Below are positions 23,882 through 34,296 of a DNA stretch of 64,000 nt, piece by piece. Below the pieces are notes generated by a model, which was not told where the DNA came from, searched no databases, and saw nothing but the letters and a program-made list of their open reading frames with translations. Every line of letters starts with the position of its first letter. Within the stretch, counting starts at the first letter, position 1. This DNA comes from Epiperipatus broadwayi (lineage: Eukaryota > Onychophora > Udeonychophora > Euonychophora > Peripatidae). Made by a program: the position numbers and the translations under genes. The stretch is from positions 436,001 through 500,000 of the forward strand of contig JAQFVV010000180.1 in the NCBI GenBank assembly GCA_028023455.1, written 5' to 3'.

Positions 23882-25123
23882 AAAATAACGGTACTTACAT
23901 ATTAGTCCTGTGACATGGAGCATGTATTAGACATGCTGCACCTATTCACATACTTATCAATCTGGTGATAACTTTGTAATCTTGTGATCTGACCAAAATA
24001 ATGTGTACACGGATCTTATATACATGATATTTTCACAGAAATTTATGAAAGTAACGTGTATACAGATCTTTTGTATATGATATTTTCCCAAAAGATTTAC
24101 AAACTTATTGGCAGGTTGAATACATATGTGAATAGGTGCAGCATGTCTAGTACGTGCTCCGTGTCAAAGGACTAATACACCATTAAACAAAAAGCCATAA
24201 AACCGGTAAATTTTAACAATTTTGGAACTAATTTTACCAGAAACATATATGACTTTCACAGGAGAAATATACATTTAATATATATTAATGGGGTAATTTT
24301 TAAGCAATTCCCTGATATATAATTAAAAAAAGAATGAAATACATGTGGCATTTTCATAAATATATACGAAATTTAGATGAAAATGTATTACCAATTTTAA
24401 TCGGCAAATTACAAACTATAAATAATTTTTAAGCAATTAATACGAGACACCATTAAACAAAAAGCCATAAAATCGCTAAATTTCAACAATTTTGGAGAAT
24501 ATTTTACCAGAAACATAGAACTTTCAAAGAAGAAATATACATTTAATATATATATTAATGGGGTATTTTTTAAGCAATTCCCTGATATATGTAATTTAAC
24601 AAAAAGAGTGAAATACATGCGGCATTTTTAATAACTATATATACTGCATTTAGATGATAAAGGATATAAGATATCATACACTATTATGGACTGAACATTA
24701 ACTAAATTACCAAAATTTCTAAAATATTATTCCTGAAAACATAAAATATACACATATGTTACTTATTGTGCAATATATAACAGAAATTGTCGAGAATTAT
24801 GTAGCAGAAATCAAAAGAAAAGTACAATTATTTACTCACAATCAACTTAATTCAGCAACCATGAAATTAGCTACAAAGAAAAAAGTACAATGACAATAAC
24901 TGCGAAGAAAATCTTGAAAAATACTTGGAAAAACAAATATTAGATCGGAGATACAAAAAAAAAAAAAACACGATTTGATATGACATCAGATAACAACATA
25001 CCAGGATTTACTTGGATTTATTTGACCTAATCGCAGTGTTACACATTTATCTTGGATGTGAATAGGTGCCACAGGTCTAATATGTGCTGTGTCACAGGAC
25101 TAATACGTAAGTACCAAAATAAC
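23882..25123. mobile_element. Non-autonomous TIR transposon with 8-bp TSD
   Basis: The element 23890-25115 begins GGTACTTAC and ends GTAAGTACC, flanked on both sides by AAAATAAC (23882-23889 and 25116-25123). The terminal inverted repeats extend about 60 bases, sharing TATTAGTCCTGTGACA and CACCTATTCACAT. An extra inverted copy of the terminus lies inside at 24121-24175. Two ~270-bp direct repeats follow, starting at 24178 and 24448 with CACCATTAAACAAAAAGCCA. No transposase is encoded. An 8-bp duplication fits hAT-, P- or Merlin-type transposition; the termini alone do not decide. Confidence 0.85.
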
Positions 25124-27497
25124 TCCATAAAAAGAAAGATGTTTTATCAGTAAGAATTCTTATGTAATCTGCATTGTCTAACAAATTATTATTATTTTTT
25201 TGTTGATCATTGGATTATTACTTGTATTTCTGGCTTTGTAAAGACCCCCCCCCCCCATTATTCCTAAGAAACTTATCATGAAACTGTGCAGAACTACTAA
25301 GATATTATTATTAATAAAGTTAAACATATCAGAGATCATTATCATGTGTGTGCTGATCATTATGATTTTTTTAAAACAACTTTGAAACTTTTATTGAATA
25401 TAGGAGAGAAAATCAAAGAGTAAAATTAAGTAATTGTTTTATTTATTGTATTAAAAAAATTGTTTTTTTTGATTGGTTTATAAACATCTTGATTTTTCAG
25501 TAAAGGTTTTTATTGTTTTTAAGATGTATTTGCATCATTTTTTTCATCTTCCCTTGTTAGTTTTTTTTTTTTTTCTGAATCATAGTCTTTAACAATCTTC
25601 AGCTTGCAATAATGCTTTAGTTAAAAAAGAAACTGCATTTGTAGTAATCTGCATTTAGGTTTAAATGTTTCTGAGCTTTGTTTTATATTGAAGTACTTTT
25701 GTTGCAGGTTTGTTTAAGAATTACTTTTTCTTGTTCTATATCTACATAATGCTTTGTTATAAAATATTATATCAAAGTGTATCTTTTTATTACTATTATC
25801 CTTTATGAAAGCACAATAAAGTAACTAAGAAACTGTGCTAGAATATAGAAAGAATTGTTCTTAGTATTTGTCTGAAAGTTTATAATGATGATATTATAGT
25901 TATAATTATATACTGGACTATTTTTATCATATAATATTAATTGCTAATGTTTGATAGAATAGCTTAGTTGGTAAGAACATTGCCTTAAATTCACTATTCA
26001 TGAATCTAAAAGTCTCGAGTTCAATTCCCTTGCTACTATTATCAGCAACATGTGAAGAAGAGAAGAGAAAAATAGCATTCAAAATGTTGTATTATTTACT
26101 AATCTATGGGCTATTATTAACAGTTGAATGTATTTGAGTTTAAATAAAGTTTGAATTTTTCTAAAAACATTTAATAATTAATGGTATTCTTCTTCTCTCC
26201 TTTTCAGGTATGTTGGCCTGACCATTGACAGTATTAGCAAGTTAATTGAACAATGGTATCTTTAGATATATGAATTTATGGAAATGCTCTAACCAATTAG
26301 GCTATTCTGTCAAATATTTACTTACAAGAACTGTTCTTGTTTATAATATTCTAATAAAGTGAAAGAATAAATGATACTTTGTTAGTGTAATAAGTGAGAA
26401 ATAAAATCAGTCTTTTTTGAAGTTGAAAGAAAATTGTTATTCCCATCAGTTAATAAAACATTATATCAAAGTACTTTTTTTAGCCATTATGTAGGAATTG
26501 CTAGATAGAAGCTACATTGTAATAAGTATCATTGATTTCTCAAGTTTACAGTGAATGGTACTAGAATAAAGAAAAATGGCTCTTCTTTATAATACTATAA
26601 TAAGTTGTCTGATATAATGGTAATGCAACATGCAAAGTCAATTTCCTCTGGAAATGACAATATCATAAACTATATGTGATAATTTTAATGATTTTTTTTC
26701 TTAAGTAGATCTTTAATACAATTATCATTCTTGGAACATGACTGATGTGTTTTTAACCAATTTTTCTTCTAAAATTCTTGATATTTACGTGAAATATGAG
26801 GTATTTTAATTCAGAAGGTTGCATCTTATAAAAACGGGATTTGTGGCATGCAATTAATTTAATCCATTATTCCTATTCTATGTATTTTGTTTAATGATGT
26901 TTTATTTTTTTGTATTTTAAGTCAAAATTAAATTTATTTGAGAAATTAATTTATCATTCCTAACTTATGTGTGTCAAATATGATACTTTTATAATTTTCC
27001 TTGTAAAATCCTCTTCAAAAATAGTGACTTTCTGATTTAGTGCAAATATTGTATTGTAAAGTTTCTTTTAAAATAAGATAGAATAGTAACTAATAATGCC
27101 CTCTGTATTTTAATTATATAACTAACCATGTTAGCATTGAATAGCCATTAGTTAATTGATAATGGACAAAGCATCTCTAGTTAATACTGATAAATGTGAT
27201 TAAGAATAGTCATCATTTGGACTAATACATAAATTTAAAAGAACATTATAAATTTATGGATATACATTTCATTCATTATTCTGATGGAAAACAATTTTTA
27301 AATTGTTGAATGCTAAGTTCTATAATGGTCAATATGGTTAGGATGAGAAGGTTGTTACCAATGTAGGCTTTGAACGTTCCATCATCAGATTTTCAATGAA
27401 ATGGATGGCTGAAGAGTTGTGCGGTGGAGGGGATTGAAGTCAGTCCATTAAAGTATGAGGATTGGCTATCTTAATATAAGCTGACCCTTGATTGTAT
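25124..27497. other. Intron sequence with one tRNA-like relic
   Basis: AT-rich. A run of 12 C lies at 25245-25256. Apart from the tRNA-like segment (25953-26038) nothing is recognised. 27350-27400 contains a CTGATGATGGAACGTTC-like sequence on the minus strand, reminiscent of PLE ends, but unsupported by flanking similarity. Confidence 0.5.
25953..26038 (+). pseudogene. tRNA-like sequence (SINE head or tRNA pseudogene)
   Basis: Has an A-box-like TAGCTTAGTTGGTAAGAACA at 25960-25979 and a B-box-like GAGTTCAATTCCC near 26018-26030. Spacing and a putative long variable arm recall tRNA-Leu with a TAA anticodon region (GCCTTAAATTC). The acceptor ends do not pair convincingly, so it is not a working tRNA gene. 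Confidence 0.5.
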
Positions 27498-27551
27498 ATA
27501 TATAAAATACATATTTTGCGGGTTCATCCGTGTTAAAAACTTTTAATATTA

Positions 27552-27600
27552 ATATACTGACGTTTCGACTTGGTCACACAAGTCATCCACAGAGTTATAA
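27552..27600 (-). other. PLE terminal hairpin, hammerhead-like (left copy)
   Basis: Minus-strand equivalent of 32466-32512: GACTTG-TGTGAC-CAAGTC hairpin followed by GAAACGTC. This is the conserved end block of many PLEs, some of which carry hammerhead ribozymes. The expected CUGAUGA box is replaced by CTGTGGATGA here, so ribozyme activity is uncertain. Confidence 0.5.
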
Positions 27601-27685
27601 AAGGTAGAAAGACGGTTGTAGAGGCGCTACAATCACTGATTTGAATAAAATGTTAAAATTCCACCAATAGCAAAAAATGTTAAAT

Positions 27686-29743
27686 TTAGGAATGTTTTTT
27701 AAAAAAATCTTTCCAAATAGGAGGAAGTTTACATGTATCATCTCGCTTATTGATACAATCTGGCCTTTTAAGTATCTCAATGGCTTCTCTAATTTTGCAT
27801 TGGTAGAGATTATCACATCTGGATATGATCCTGGTACTAGAAAAATCAATTTTATGACCTGAATCTATAGTATGGAGTGAGAGTGCTGATGATGATGAGT
27901 GTTGTTTAACTGCATTAGCATGCTCATCTCTCCTAACACTGATGCGACGATTACTCATACCTATGTAAGAAGCTTTACAATTTTTACATGAGATTTGATA
28001 GACACCATGAGATTCAAGAGGGATTGAATCCTTAGGCTTGGTTATTATATTGCTGATCTTTTGATGAGCAGAAAATGCTGTATCTATATTATAGCGTTTT
28101 AATATACGTCCGATACTGTCTGTAGTTCCTTTTACATATGGAACACAAATCCTAATAGCTGATTTATCATCTTTTTGTTTCCTATTTTGTCTATTTTGGG
28201 CTTGAAATAAGGCTTTTTTTATAAATTTGTAATTATAACTATTTGCTAATAAAACACTATTAATATGATTTATTTCTTCTTTCAGATGTGTCTCATCTGA
28301 AAGGTTAATTGCTCTATTTAAAAGAGTTTTGGCTACAGAAACTATCTGAGTTGGGTGATGATGAGAATGGAAATGCAAATATCTGTCTGTGTGTGTATCC
28401 TTTCTGTAAATAGAAAAAGATAAACTATTTGGTGTTCTGGTGACTAGAACATCAAGAAAAGGGAGTTTTCCATCAGACTCTGTCTCCATTGTAAATTTAA
28501 TATGAGGATGCATATTATTTAAATGTAAGAAAAAATCATCTAATTTATTTTTTCCATGTTGCCATATGACAAAAGTGTCATCTATGTATCTGAGCCAAAT
28601 GAGAGGTTTTAAAGATGATGATTCTAAAGCATGAGTTTCTATATATTCCATGAATAAATCAGCTATTACTCCTGAGATAGGTGAGCCCATAGGAGTACCA
28701 AAAACTTGTCTGTAATGCTGTCCATTGTATACAAAATATGTATTTAAGAGACAATGCTTAATTAAAGCAATAATATGGTCTGGTAAATTGCAACGTTGTG
28801 AGATTATATTTAAAGCTTCATCAATTGGAATGTTTGTAAACAAAGACACGACATCAAAACTGACCAGAATGTCATTAGCATTAATTTTTAAACTTTTTAA
28901 AACAGAAATAAAATGAAGAGAGTTTTTAATATATGATTTAATAGATGGGATTGTAGGTTTAATGAAATCCGATAAGTATCTGGCTAAAATATGAGTTGGA
29001 GAACCTATTGCACTTACTATTGGACGAAGGGGGGTATCTGGTTTGTGAATTTTTGGAAGTCCATAAAATTTTGGACAGACACAAGATTTTTCACGAGGGA
29101 TTATTTTATTTTTTATCTCTGTTTCAATAGGTGATTTATTAATAATAGCTTTTGTTGTTTTTTCCAAATACGTAGTATGATCTCTTTTTGATAGTTTATA
29201 AGTTTTATCATTAAGCAGATCTAAAATTTTATTATGGTAAATGTCACGATCCATTACAACTGTGGCATTACCTTTATCAGCTGGAAGTACAACAATTGAT
29301 TTGTCCGATTTTATATTATTTAATGCTTGTCTTTCTGTCTTTGAAATATTATTTTTAGGAAGCTTAGCTTTTTTTAAAATATTACAAATCTCAGCTCTAG
29401 CCAAATCAGCCGATGTAGAATCAATTTTATCGAGAGCTGATTCAACATTACAAACAATTTTCTCAAAAGGTATCCGGGAAGGTGTTAAAGCAAAATTGAA
29501 ACCTTTTTCTAAAACCGAAATTTCATCTGTAGAGAGGGCTTTCCTAGATAAATTATAAACGGTTTTTTGATTTGGATACATAATGTTTGGGGATTGTGTT
29601 CTAATTAGCATTTGCAATTTTTTCTTTTGCTTTGCTGTTATAAATTCCGAATCTTTAAACGATCTAAAACTTGCAATACGATCAAAACTAGTCCACAGTA
29701 AAGGATGTATTTTATTACTAAGGAATAAACGTAAATGTAGCAT
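27686..29743 (-). CDS. Penelope-like RT with GIY-YIG endonuclease, intact frame (685 aa)
   Basis: A single open frame, ATG to stop, for a PLE polyprotein. Around residues 148-166 is IVVLPADKGNATVVMDR, followed by FYGLPKIHKPDTPLRPIVSA (227-246), both typical of PLE RTs. SFDVVSLFTNIP (about 295-306) carries the first catalytic aspartate, GTPMGSPISGVIADLFMEY (349-367) is the next core block, and LRYIDDTFVIW (384-394) has the paired aspartates. LPFLDVLVTR follows at 428. The GIY-YIG nuclease runs from HGVYQISCKNCKASYIGMSN at 579-598 to about 655, with an Arg/His-rich helix and Glu near 653. Length and motif order fit a complete ORF. All key residues seem present, so it could be functional; no intron is seen. 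Confidence 0.9.
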   Translation of the reverse strand: MLHLRLFLSNKIHPLLWTSFDRIASFRSFKDSEFITAKQKKKLQMLIRTQSPNIMYPNQKTVYNLSRKALSTDEISVLEKGFNFALTPSRIPFEKIVCNVESALDKIDSTSADLARAEICNILKKAKLPKNNISKTERQALNNIKSDKSIVVLPADKGNATVVMDRDIYHNKILDLLNDKTYKLSKRDHTTYLEKTTKAIINKSPIETEIKNKIIPREKSCVCPKFYGLPKIHKPDTPLRPIVSAIGSPTHILARYLSDFIKPTIPSIKSYIKNSLHFISVLKSLKINANDILVSFDVVSLFTNIPIDEALNIISQRCNLPDHIIALIKHCLLNTYFVYNGQHYRQVFGTPMGSPISGVIADLFMEYIETHALESSSLKPLIWLRYIDDTFVIWQHGKNKLDDFFLHLNNMHPHIKFTMETESDGKLPFLDVLVTRTPNSLSFSIYRKDTHTDRYLHFHSHHHPTQIVSVAKTLLNRAINLSDETHLKEEINHINSVLLANSYNYKFIKKALFQAQNRQNRKQKDDKSAIRICVPYVKGTTDSIGRILKRYNIDTAFSAHQKISNIITKPKDSIPLESHGVYQISCKNCKASYIGMSNRRISVRRDEHANAVKQHSSSSALSLHTIDSGHKIDFSSTRIISRCDNLYQCKIREAIEILKRPDCINKRDDTCKLPPIWKDFFKKHS

Positions 29744-29821
29744 TACTTTATCAATTTTGTCTAAATTTTTCCGAGTTTCTTTAATAAAAGAGTTTAAAAT
29801 AATTTCCTTAGAATTTTACTA

Positions 29822-30244
29822 ACATTATAATTGTTCTTGTGAAACACAATTTTACAGCAAGTGGGTATAACATTGTGATTTTTGCACGCTAATAAAAAAG
29901 ATAAATTACAAAGTAACTTACATTTCTTAATCCACGTTCTTTCAAATATACGTTGTGAATAAAAAAGATAAATTACAAAGTAACTTACATTTCTTAATCC
30001 ACGTTCTGTCAAATATCGTATATTTGAAAGAACGTGGATTAAGAAATGTAAGTTACTTTGTAATTTATCTTTTTTATTAGCATGCAAAAATCACAATGTT
30101 ATACCCAGTTTCATATATTTGAAAGAACGTGGATTAAGAAATGTAAGTTACTTTGTAATTTATTTTTTTTATTAGCGTGCAAAAATCACAATGTTATACC
30201 CACTTGCTGTAAAATTGTGTTTCACAAGAACAATTATAATGTTA
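29822..30244. repeat. Palindrome centre with partial tandem 5' copies
   Basis: The segment ATATTTGAAAGAACGTGGAT and the ~45 bases after it occurs four times, twice in each orientation (complement near 29900-29950 and 29960-30010, forward from 30017 and from 30114). So each arm starts with a short truncated copy (about 64 and 91 bases) before the full element. Short partial 5' repeats are a known PLE feature. Confidence 0.85.
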
Positions 30245-30248
30245 GTAA

Positions 30249-32321
30249 AATTCTAAGGAAATTATTTTAAACTCTTTTATTAAAGAAACTCGGAAAAATT
30301 TAGACAAAATTGATAAAGTATTGCTACATTTACATTTATTCCTTAGTAATAAAATACATCCTTTACTGTGGACTAGTTTTGATCGTATTGCAAGTTTTAG
30401 ATCGTTTAAAGATTCGGAATTTGTAACAGCAAAGCAAAAGAAAAAATTGCAAATGCTAATTAGAACACAATCCCCAAACATTATGTATCCAAATCAAAAA
30501 ACCGTTTATAATTTATCTAGGAAAGCCCTCTCTACAGATGAAATTTCGGTTTTAGAAAAAGGTTTCAATTTTGCTTTAACACCTTCCCGGATACCTTTTG
30601 AGAAAATTGTTTGTAATGTTGAATCAGCTCTCGATAAAATTGATTCTACATCGGCTGATTTGGCTAGAGCTGAGATTTGTAATATTTTAAAAAAAGCTAA
30701 GCTTCCTAAAAATAATATTTCAAAGACAGAAAGACAAGCATTAAATAATATAAAATCGGACAAATCAATTGTTGTACTTCCAGCTGATAAAGGTAATGCC
30801 ACAGTCGTAATGGATCGTGACATTTACCATAATAAAATTTTAGATCTGCTTAATGATAAAACTTATAAACTATCAAAAAGAGATCATACTACGTATTTGG
30901 AAAAAACAACAAAAGCTATTATTAATAAATCACCTATTGAAACAGAGATAAAAAATAAAATAATCCCTCGTGAAAAATCTTGTGTCTGTCCAAAATTTTA
31001 TGGACTTCCAAAAATTCACAAACCAGATACCTCCCTTCGTCCAATAGTAAGTGCAATAGGTTCTCCAACTCATATTTTAGCCAGATACTTATCGGATTTC
31101 ATTAAACCTACAATCCCATCTATTAAATCATATATTAAAAACTCTCTTCATTTTATTTCTGTTTTAAAAAGTTTAAAAATTAATGCTAATGACATTCTGG
31201 TCAGTTTTGATGTCGTGTCTTTGTTTACAAACATTCCAATTGATGAAGCTTTAAATATAATCTCACAACGTTGCAATTTACCAGACCATATTATTGTTTT
31301 AATTAAACATTGTCTCTTGAATACATATTTTGTATACAATGGACAGCATTACAGACAAGTTTTTGGTACTCCTATGGGCTCACCTATCTCAGGAGTAATA
31401 GCTGATTTATTCATGGAATATATAGAAACTCATGCTTTAGAATCATCATCTTTAAAACCTCTCATTTGGCTCAGATACATAGATGACACTTTTGTCATAT
31501 GGCAACATGGAAAAAATAAATTAGATGATTTTTTCTTACATTTAAATAATATGCATCCTCATATTAAATTTACAATGGAGACAGAGTCTGATGGAAAACT
31601 CCCTTTTCTTGATGTTCTAGTCACCAGAACACCAAATAGTTTATCTTTTTCTATTTACAGAAAGGATACACACACAGACAGATATTTGCATTTCCATTCT
31701 CATCATCACCCAACTCAGATAGTTTCTGTAGCCAAAACTCTTTTAAATAGAGCAATTAACCTTTCAGATGAGACACATCTGAAAGAAGAAATAAATCATA
31801 TTAATAGTGTTTTATTAGCAAATAGTTATAATTACAAATTTATAAAAAAAGCCTTATTTCAAGCCCAAAATAGACAAAATAGGAAACAAAAAGATGATAA
31901 ATCAGCTATTAGGATTTGTGTTCCATATGTAAAAGGAACTACAGACAGTATCGGACGTATATTAAAACGCTATAATATAGATACAGCATTTTCTGCTCAT
32001 CAAAAGATCAGCAATATAATAACCAAGCCTAAGGATTCAATCCCTCTTGAATCTCATGGTGTCTATCAAATCTCATGTAAAAATTGTAAAGCTTCTTACA
32101 TAGGTATGAGTAATCGTCGCATCAGTGTTAGGAGAGATGAGCATGCTAATGCAGTTAAACAACACTCATCATCATCAGCACTCTCACTCCATACTATAGA
32201 TTCAGGTCATAAAATTGATTTTTCTAGTACCAGGATCATATCCAGATGTGATAATCTCTACCAATGCAAAATTAGAGAAGCCATTGAGATACTTAAAAGG
32301 CCAGATTGTATCAATAAGTGA
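30249..32321 (+). pseudogene. Second PLE copy, start and end codons altered
   Basis: Mirror copy of 27686-29743 with the same motif series: DKGNATVVMDR, FYGLPKIHKP, SFDVVSLFTN, GTPMGSPISG, LRYIDD and GVYQI...SYIG. Differences seen: the ATG of the left copy is TTG at 30321; residue 5 R to H, 35 I to V, 238 P to S, 326 A to V; and codon 667 CGA is TGA, which removes the last 19 residues. A one-base indel in the T/A run near 32362 follows. The frame is open upstream to 30249 without an ATG. RT and GIY-YIG cores are otherwise whole, so the gene may have lost only its normal start and tail. Confidence 0.85.
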
Positions 32322-32465
32322 GATGATACATGTAAACTTCCTCCTATTTGGAAAGATTTTTTTTAAAAAACATTCCTAAATTTAACACTTTTTGCTATTG
32401 GTGGAATTTTAACATTTTATTCAAATCAGTGATTGTAGCGCCTCTACAACCATCTTTCTACCTTT

Positions 32466-32512
32466 TATAACTCTGTGGATGACTTGTGTGACCAAGTCGA
32501 AACGTCAGTATA
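32466..32512 (+). other. PLE terminal hairpin, hammerhead-like (right copy)
   Basis: Perfect 6-bp hairpin GACTTG (32481-32486) with CAAGTC (32493-32498), then GAAAC and GTC (32499-32506). Flanking TATAACT and AGTATA could form a short stem I. In place of CUGAUGA there is CTGTGGATGA. ACGU at the stem III position is self-complementary. It looks like a hammerhead-derived PLE end, but the core is not canonical. Confidence 0.5.
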
Positions 32513-32569
32513 TTAATATTAAAAGTTTTTAACACGGATGAACCCGCAAAATATGTATTTTATATATTT

Positions 32570-33196
32570 AACCCGTGCAAATCTTCGTTTTAACATATAT
32601 ATATATATATGGAGATGATAATCTGGATCAACTGACAAGTGTTGGTTTAGCACAAAATACATCTATTGGTGATTATTTATCTTTTCAACATATGTATAAT
32701 CAAGTGTATCAGCAGTATGAGATAACTTGGATAGTTGAGGGTCATGTGAAAGTCTGAGTTCAAATGCCCTGTATATTACATATTCGAGTGCAGGTATGAA
32801 AAAGCCTGTACTATAGAAAAAATTCATATATTAAACTTAAGATAAGTAATAAATTAAACTTCTACCAGAATTAAAGATTTTTATAAAGAAAGAATATCTT
32901 TTAAATCAAAAGAATCTTGACAGCAAATTTGATAACTTGTTCTCTTTTAAAATGGCATACATATATAGTGTCAAAAATTGTATATTTTGTTATCTTAAAT
33001 AAATAATTTATCAATATTTTGACACATATATATTTCTAAAAATTACAACCAATGCTCATTCTTACATTTGACATTGGGCAAAATATGGTGATCATTCTTA
33101 AAGTGCATTAGCTTTTAATCAGCTATTTTCAATTATGACAAGTCACACATAACTCACTAAATATGTCATGCTATTGTTTTATATTTATTGTTACCC
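32570..33196. other. Intron sequence, nothing recognised
   Basis: AT-rich sequence between the PLE palindrome and a tRNA-like segment; contains (TA)n at 32595-32613. Confidence 0.6.
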
Positions 33197-33262
33197 TGCA
33201 TGGTTTGGTGCAGTTGGTATAGCATCCAACTTGGGATCGGGGGTCCCAGGATTGATCTCAAA
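33197..33262 (+). pseudogene. tRNA-like sequence (SINE head or tRNA-Pro pseudogene)
   Basis: GGTGCAGTTGGTATAGCATC is A-box-like and CCCAGGATTGATCTC is B-box-like. The middle CTTGGGATC would place a TGG (Pro) anticodon in a seven-base loop flanked by weak stems. It starts 120 bp before the hammerhead-like tandem array. The acceptor stem is not intact. Confidence 0.5.
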
Positions 33263-33568
33263 TTTTTTATGAACTTCCAACCAATAAAGCCATTAGCATA
33301 TTTTTTATATATATTACACAAAATTATAATTGCTGAATTTTTTTAATCACATTTCAATTTGTGCAATATTTGTCACTAAATGCAAAACAATGGTGGTGAG
33401 TTATATATGTCTACACCTCAACAGCTTCAATCATATGTTTGGAATGTAAAAGTATAGTATAGATTGTAGTACATGAATAGAAAAAATGAAGACAGATCAA
33501 GACTAATACTAACAACATAATCACATGATCTCTCATATGCTTCTAAGAGCAGTTATTTTCACTTTACT

Positions 33569-33630
33569 TCCAGTTTTACATTTTAGTTTTCAGTGATGAA
33601 GGCAAAAGCCTGAAACTGGTCAGACTGGAG
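33569..33630 (+). ncRNA. Hammerhead-like core, unit 1 (family 2)
   Basis: GTGATGA (33593-33599) resembles CUGANGA with its first base changed. Stem II AGGC-AAAA-GCCT (33600-33611) is perfect; GAAA follows at 33612-33615 and GTC ends at 33621. Stem I could form from TCCAGTTT (33569-33576) and AGACTGGA (33622-33629), 8 contiguous pairs, but 16 bases separate it from the core. Probably degenerate. Confidence 0.5.
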
Positions 33631-33875
33631 ATGGTGAATTTTGTATTACTATATCATTGGTTATCCATCGATCACTCAAGATTACAGTGCAAAACAATGG
33701 TGGTGAGTTATATATGTCTACACCTCAACAGCTTCAATCATATGTTTGGAATGTAAAAGTATAGTATAGATTGTAGTACATGAATAGAAAAAATGAAGAC
33801 AGATCAAGACTAATACTAACAACATAATCACATGATCTCTCATATGCTTCTAAGAGCAGTTATTTTCACTTTACT

Positions 33876-33937
33876 TCCAGTTTTACATTTTAGTTTTCAG
33901 TGATGAAGGCAAAAGCCTGAAACTAGTCAGACTGGAG
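33876..33937 (+). ncRNA. Hammerhead-like core, unit 2 (family 2)
   Basis: Same as the core 307 bp upstream, but with GAAACTAGTC, so the stem III segment ACTAGT is self-complementary here. The first-box change (GTGATGA) is shared. Confidence 0.5.
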
Positions 33938-34242
33938 ATGGTGAATTTTGTATTACTATATCATTGGTTATCCATCGATCACTCAAGATTACAGTAGATA
34001 GTTCAAGAATAGAATGAAGATAGCTGTCCTCAGAAACATATGAAAAGTATATAAAATATGTGATATCTTGTTGATAAAAGCTTATAAAAACTGACCTAGT
34101 GTCAGAAATACATAGTTATGCAAGTGAACTAGCTTGGGTTTTAAATCTTAGGGGTTTTTTTAAATTCAGGTTATTTGCTTGTATAGTAGAAAAAGTAAAA
34201 AGTGTCTGCTAAATGTGTAAATTGATTATTTCCAACTTTGAA

Positions 34243-34296
34243 TCCCATTTTTCGCTGATGAAAGCAAAGTTAGATATTGGTATGTCTGGAAATGGG
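34243..34296 (+). ncRNA. Hammerhead-like core, diverged third unit
   Basis: A canonical CTGATGA box (34255-34261), 3-bp stem II AGC/GTT with an AAA loop, GATA in place of GAAA (34273-34276), and GTC at 34284-34286. Stem I pairs CCCATTT (34244-34250) with AAATGGG (34290-34296), extended by G-U pairs. The GAAA change and a longer stem III argue against activity, but the secondary structure is conserved. Confidence 0.55.

Larger units (their letters stand above)
27498..32567. mobile_element. 5-kb palindrome of two near-identical Penelope-like elements
   Basis: The left copy (minus, 27498 to ~30016) and right copy (plus, ~30017 to 32567) are inverted, head to head, with the 5' ends meeting near 30016 and 3' ends outward. 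Similarity begins and ends at TATATAAAATACATATTTTG and its complement, and stays very high throughout. The encoded proteins differ by only about five residues over 666. Each copy carries RT plus GIY-YIG. The similarity implies recent insertion or recent duplication by inversion. The arms would pair into a ~2.5-kb hairpin if transcribed through as POLRMT intron RNA. Confidence 0.93.

Noticed and set aside
25953-26038. Functional tRNA gene
   Set aside because: A- and B-box-like sequences exist but acceptor and anticodon stems are not intact; kept only as a tRNA-like relic. The same holds for 33197-33262.
27345-27405. Minus-strand CTGATGATGGAACGTTC, similar to PLE end motifs
   Set aside because: No hairpin followed by GAAAC could be drawn and the flanks show no PLE similarity; it lies outside the palindrome.
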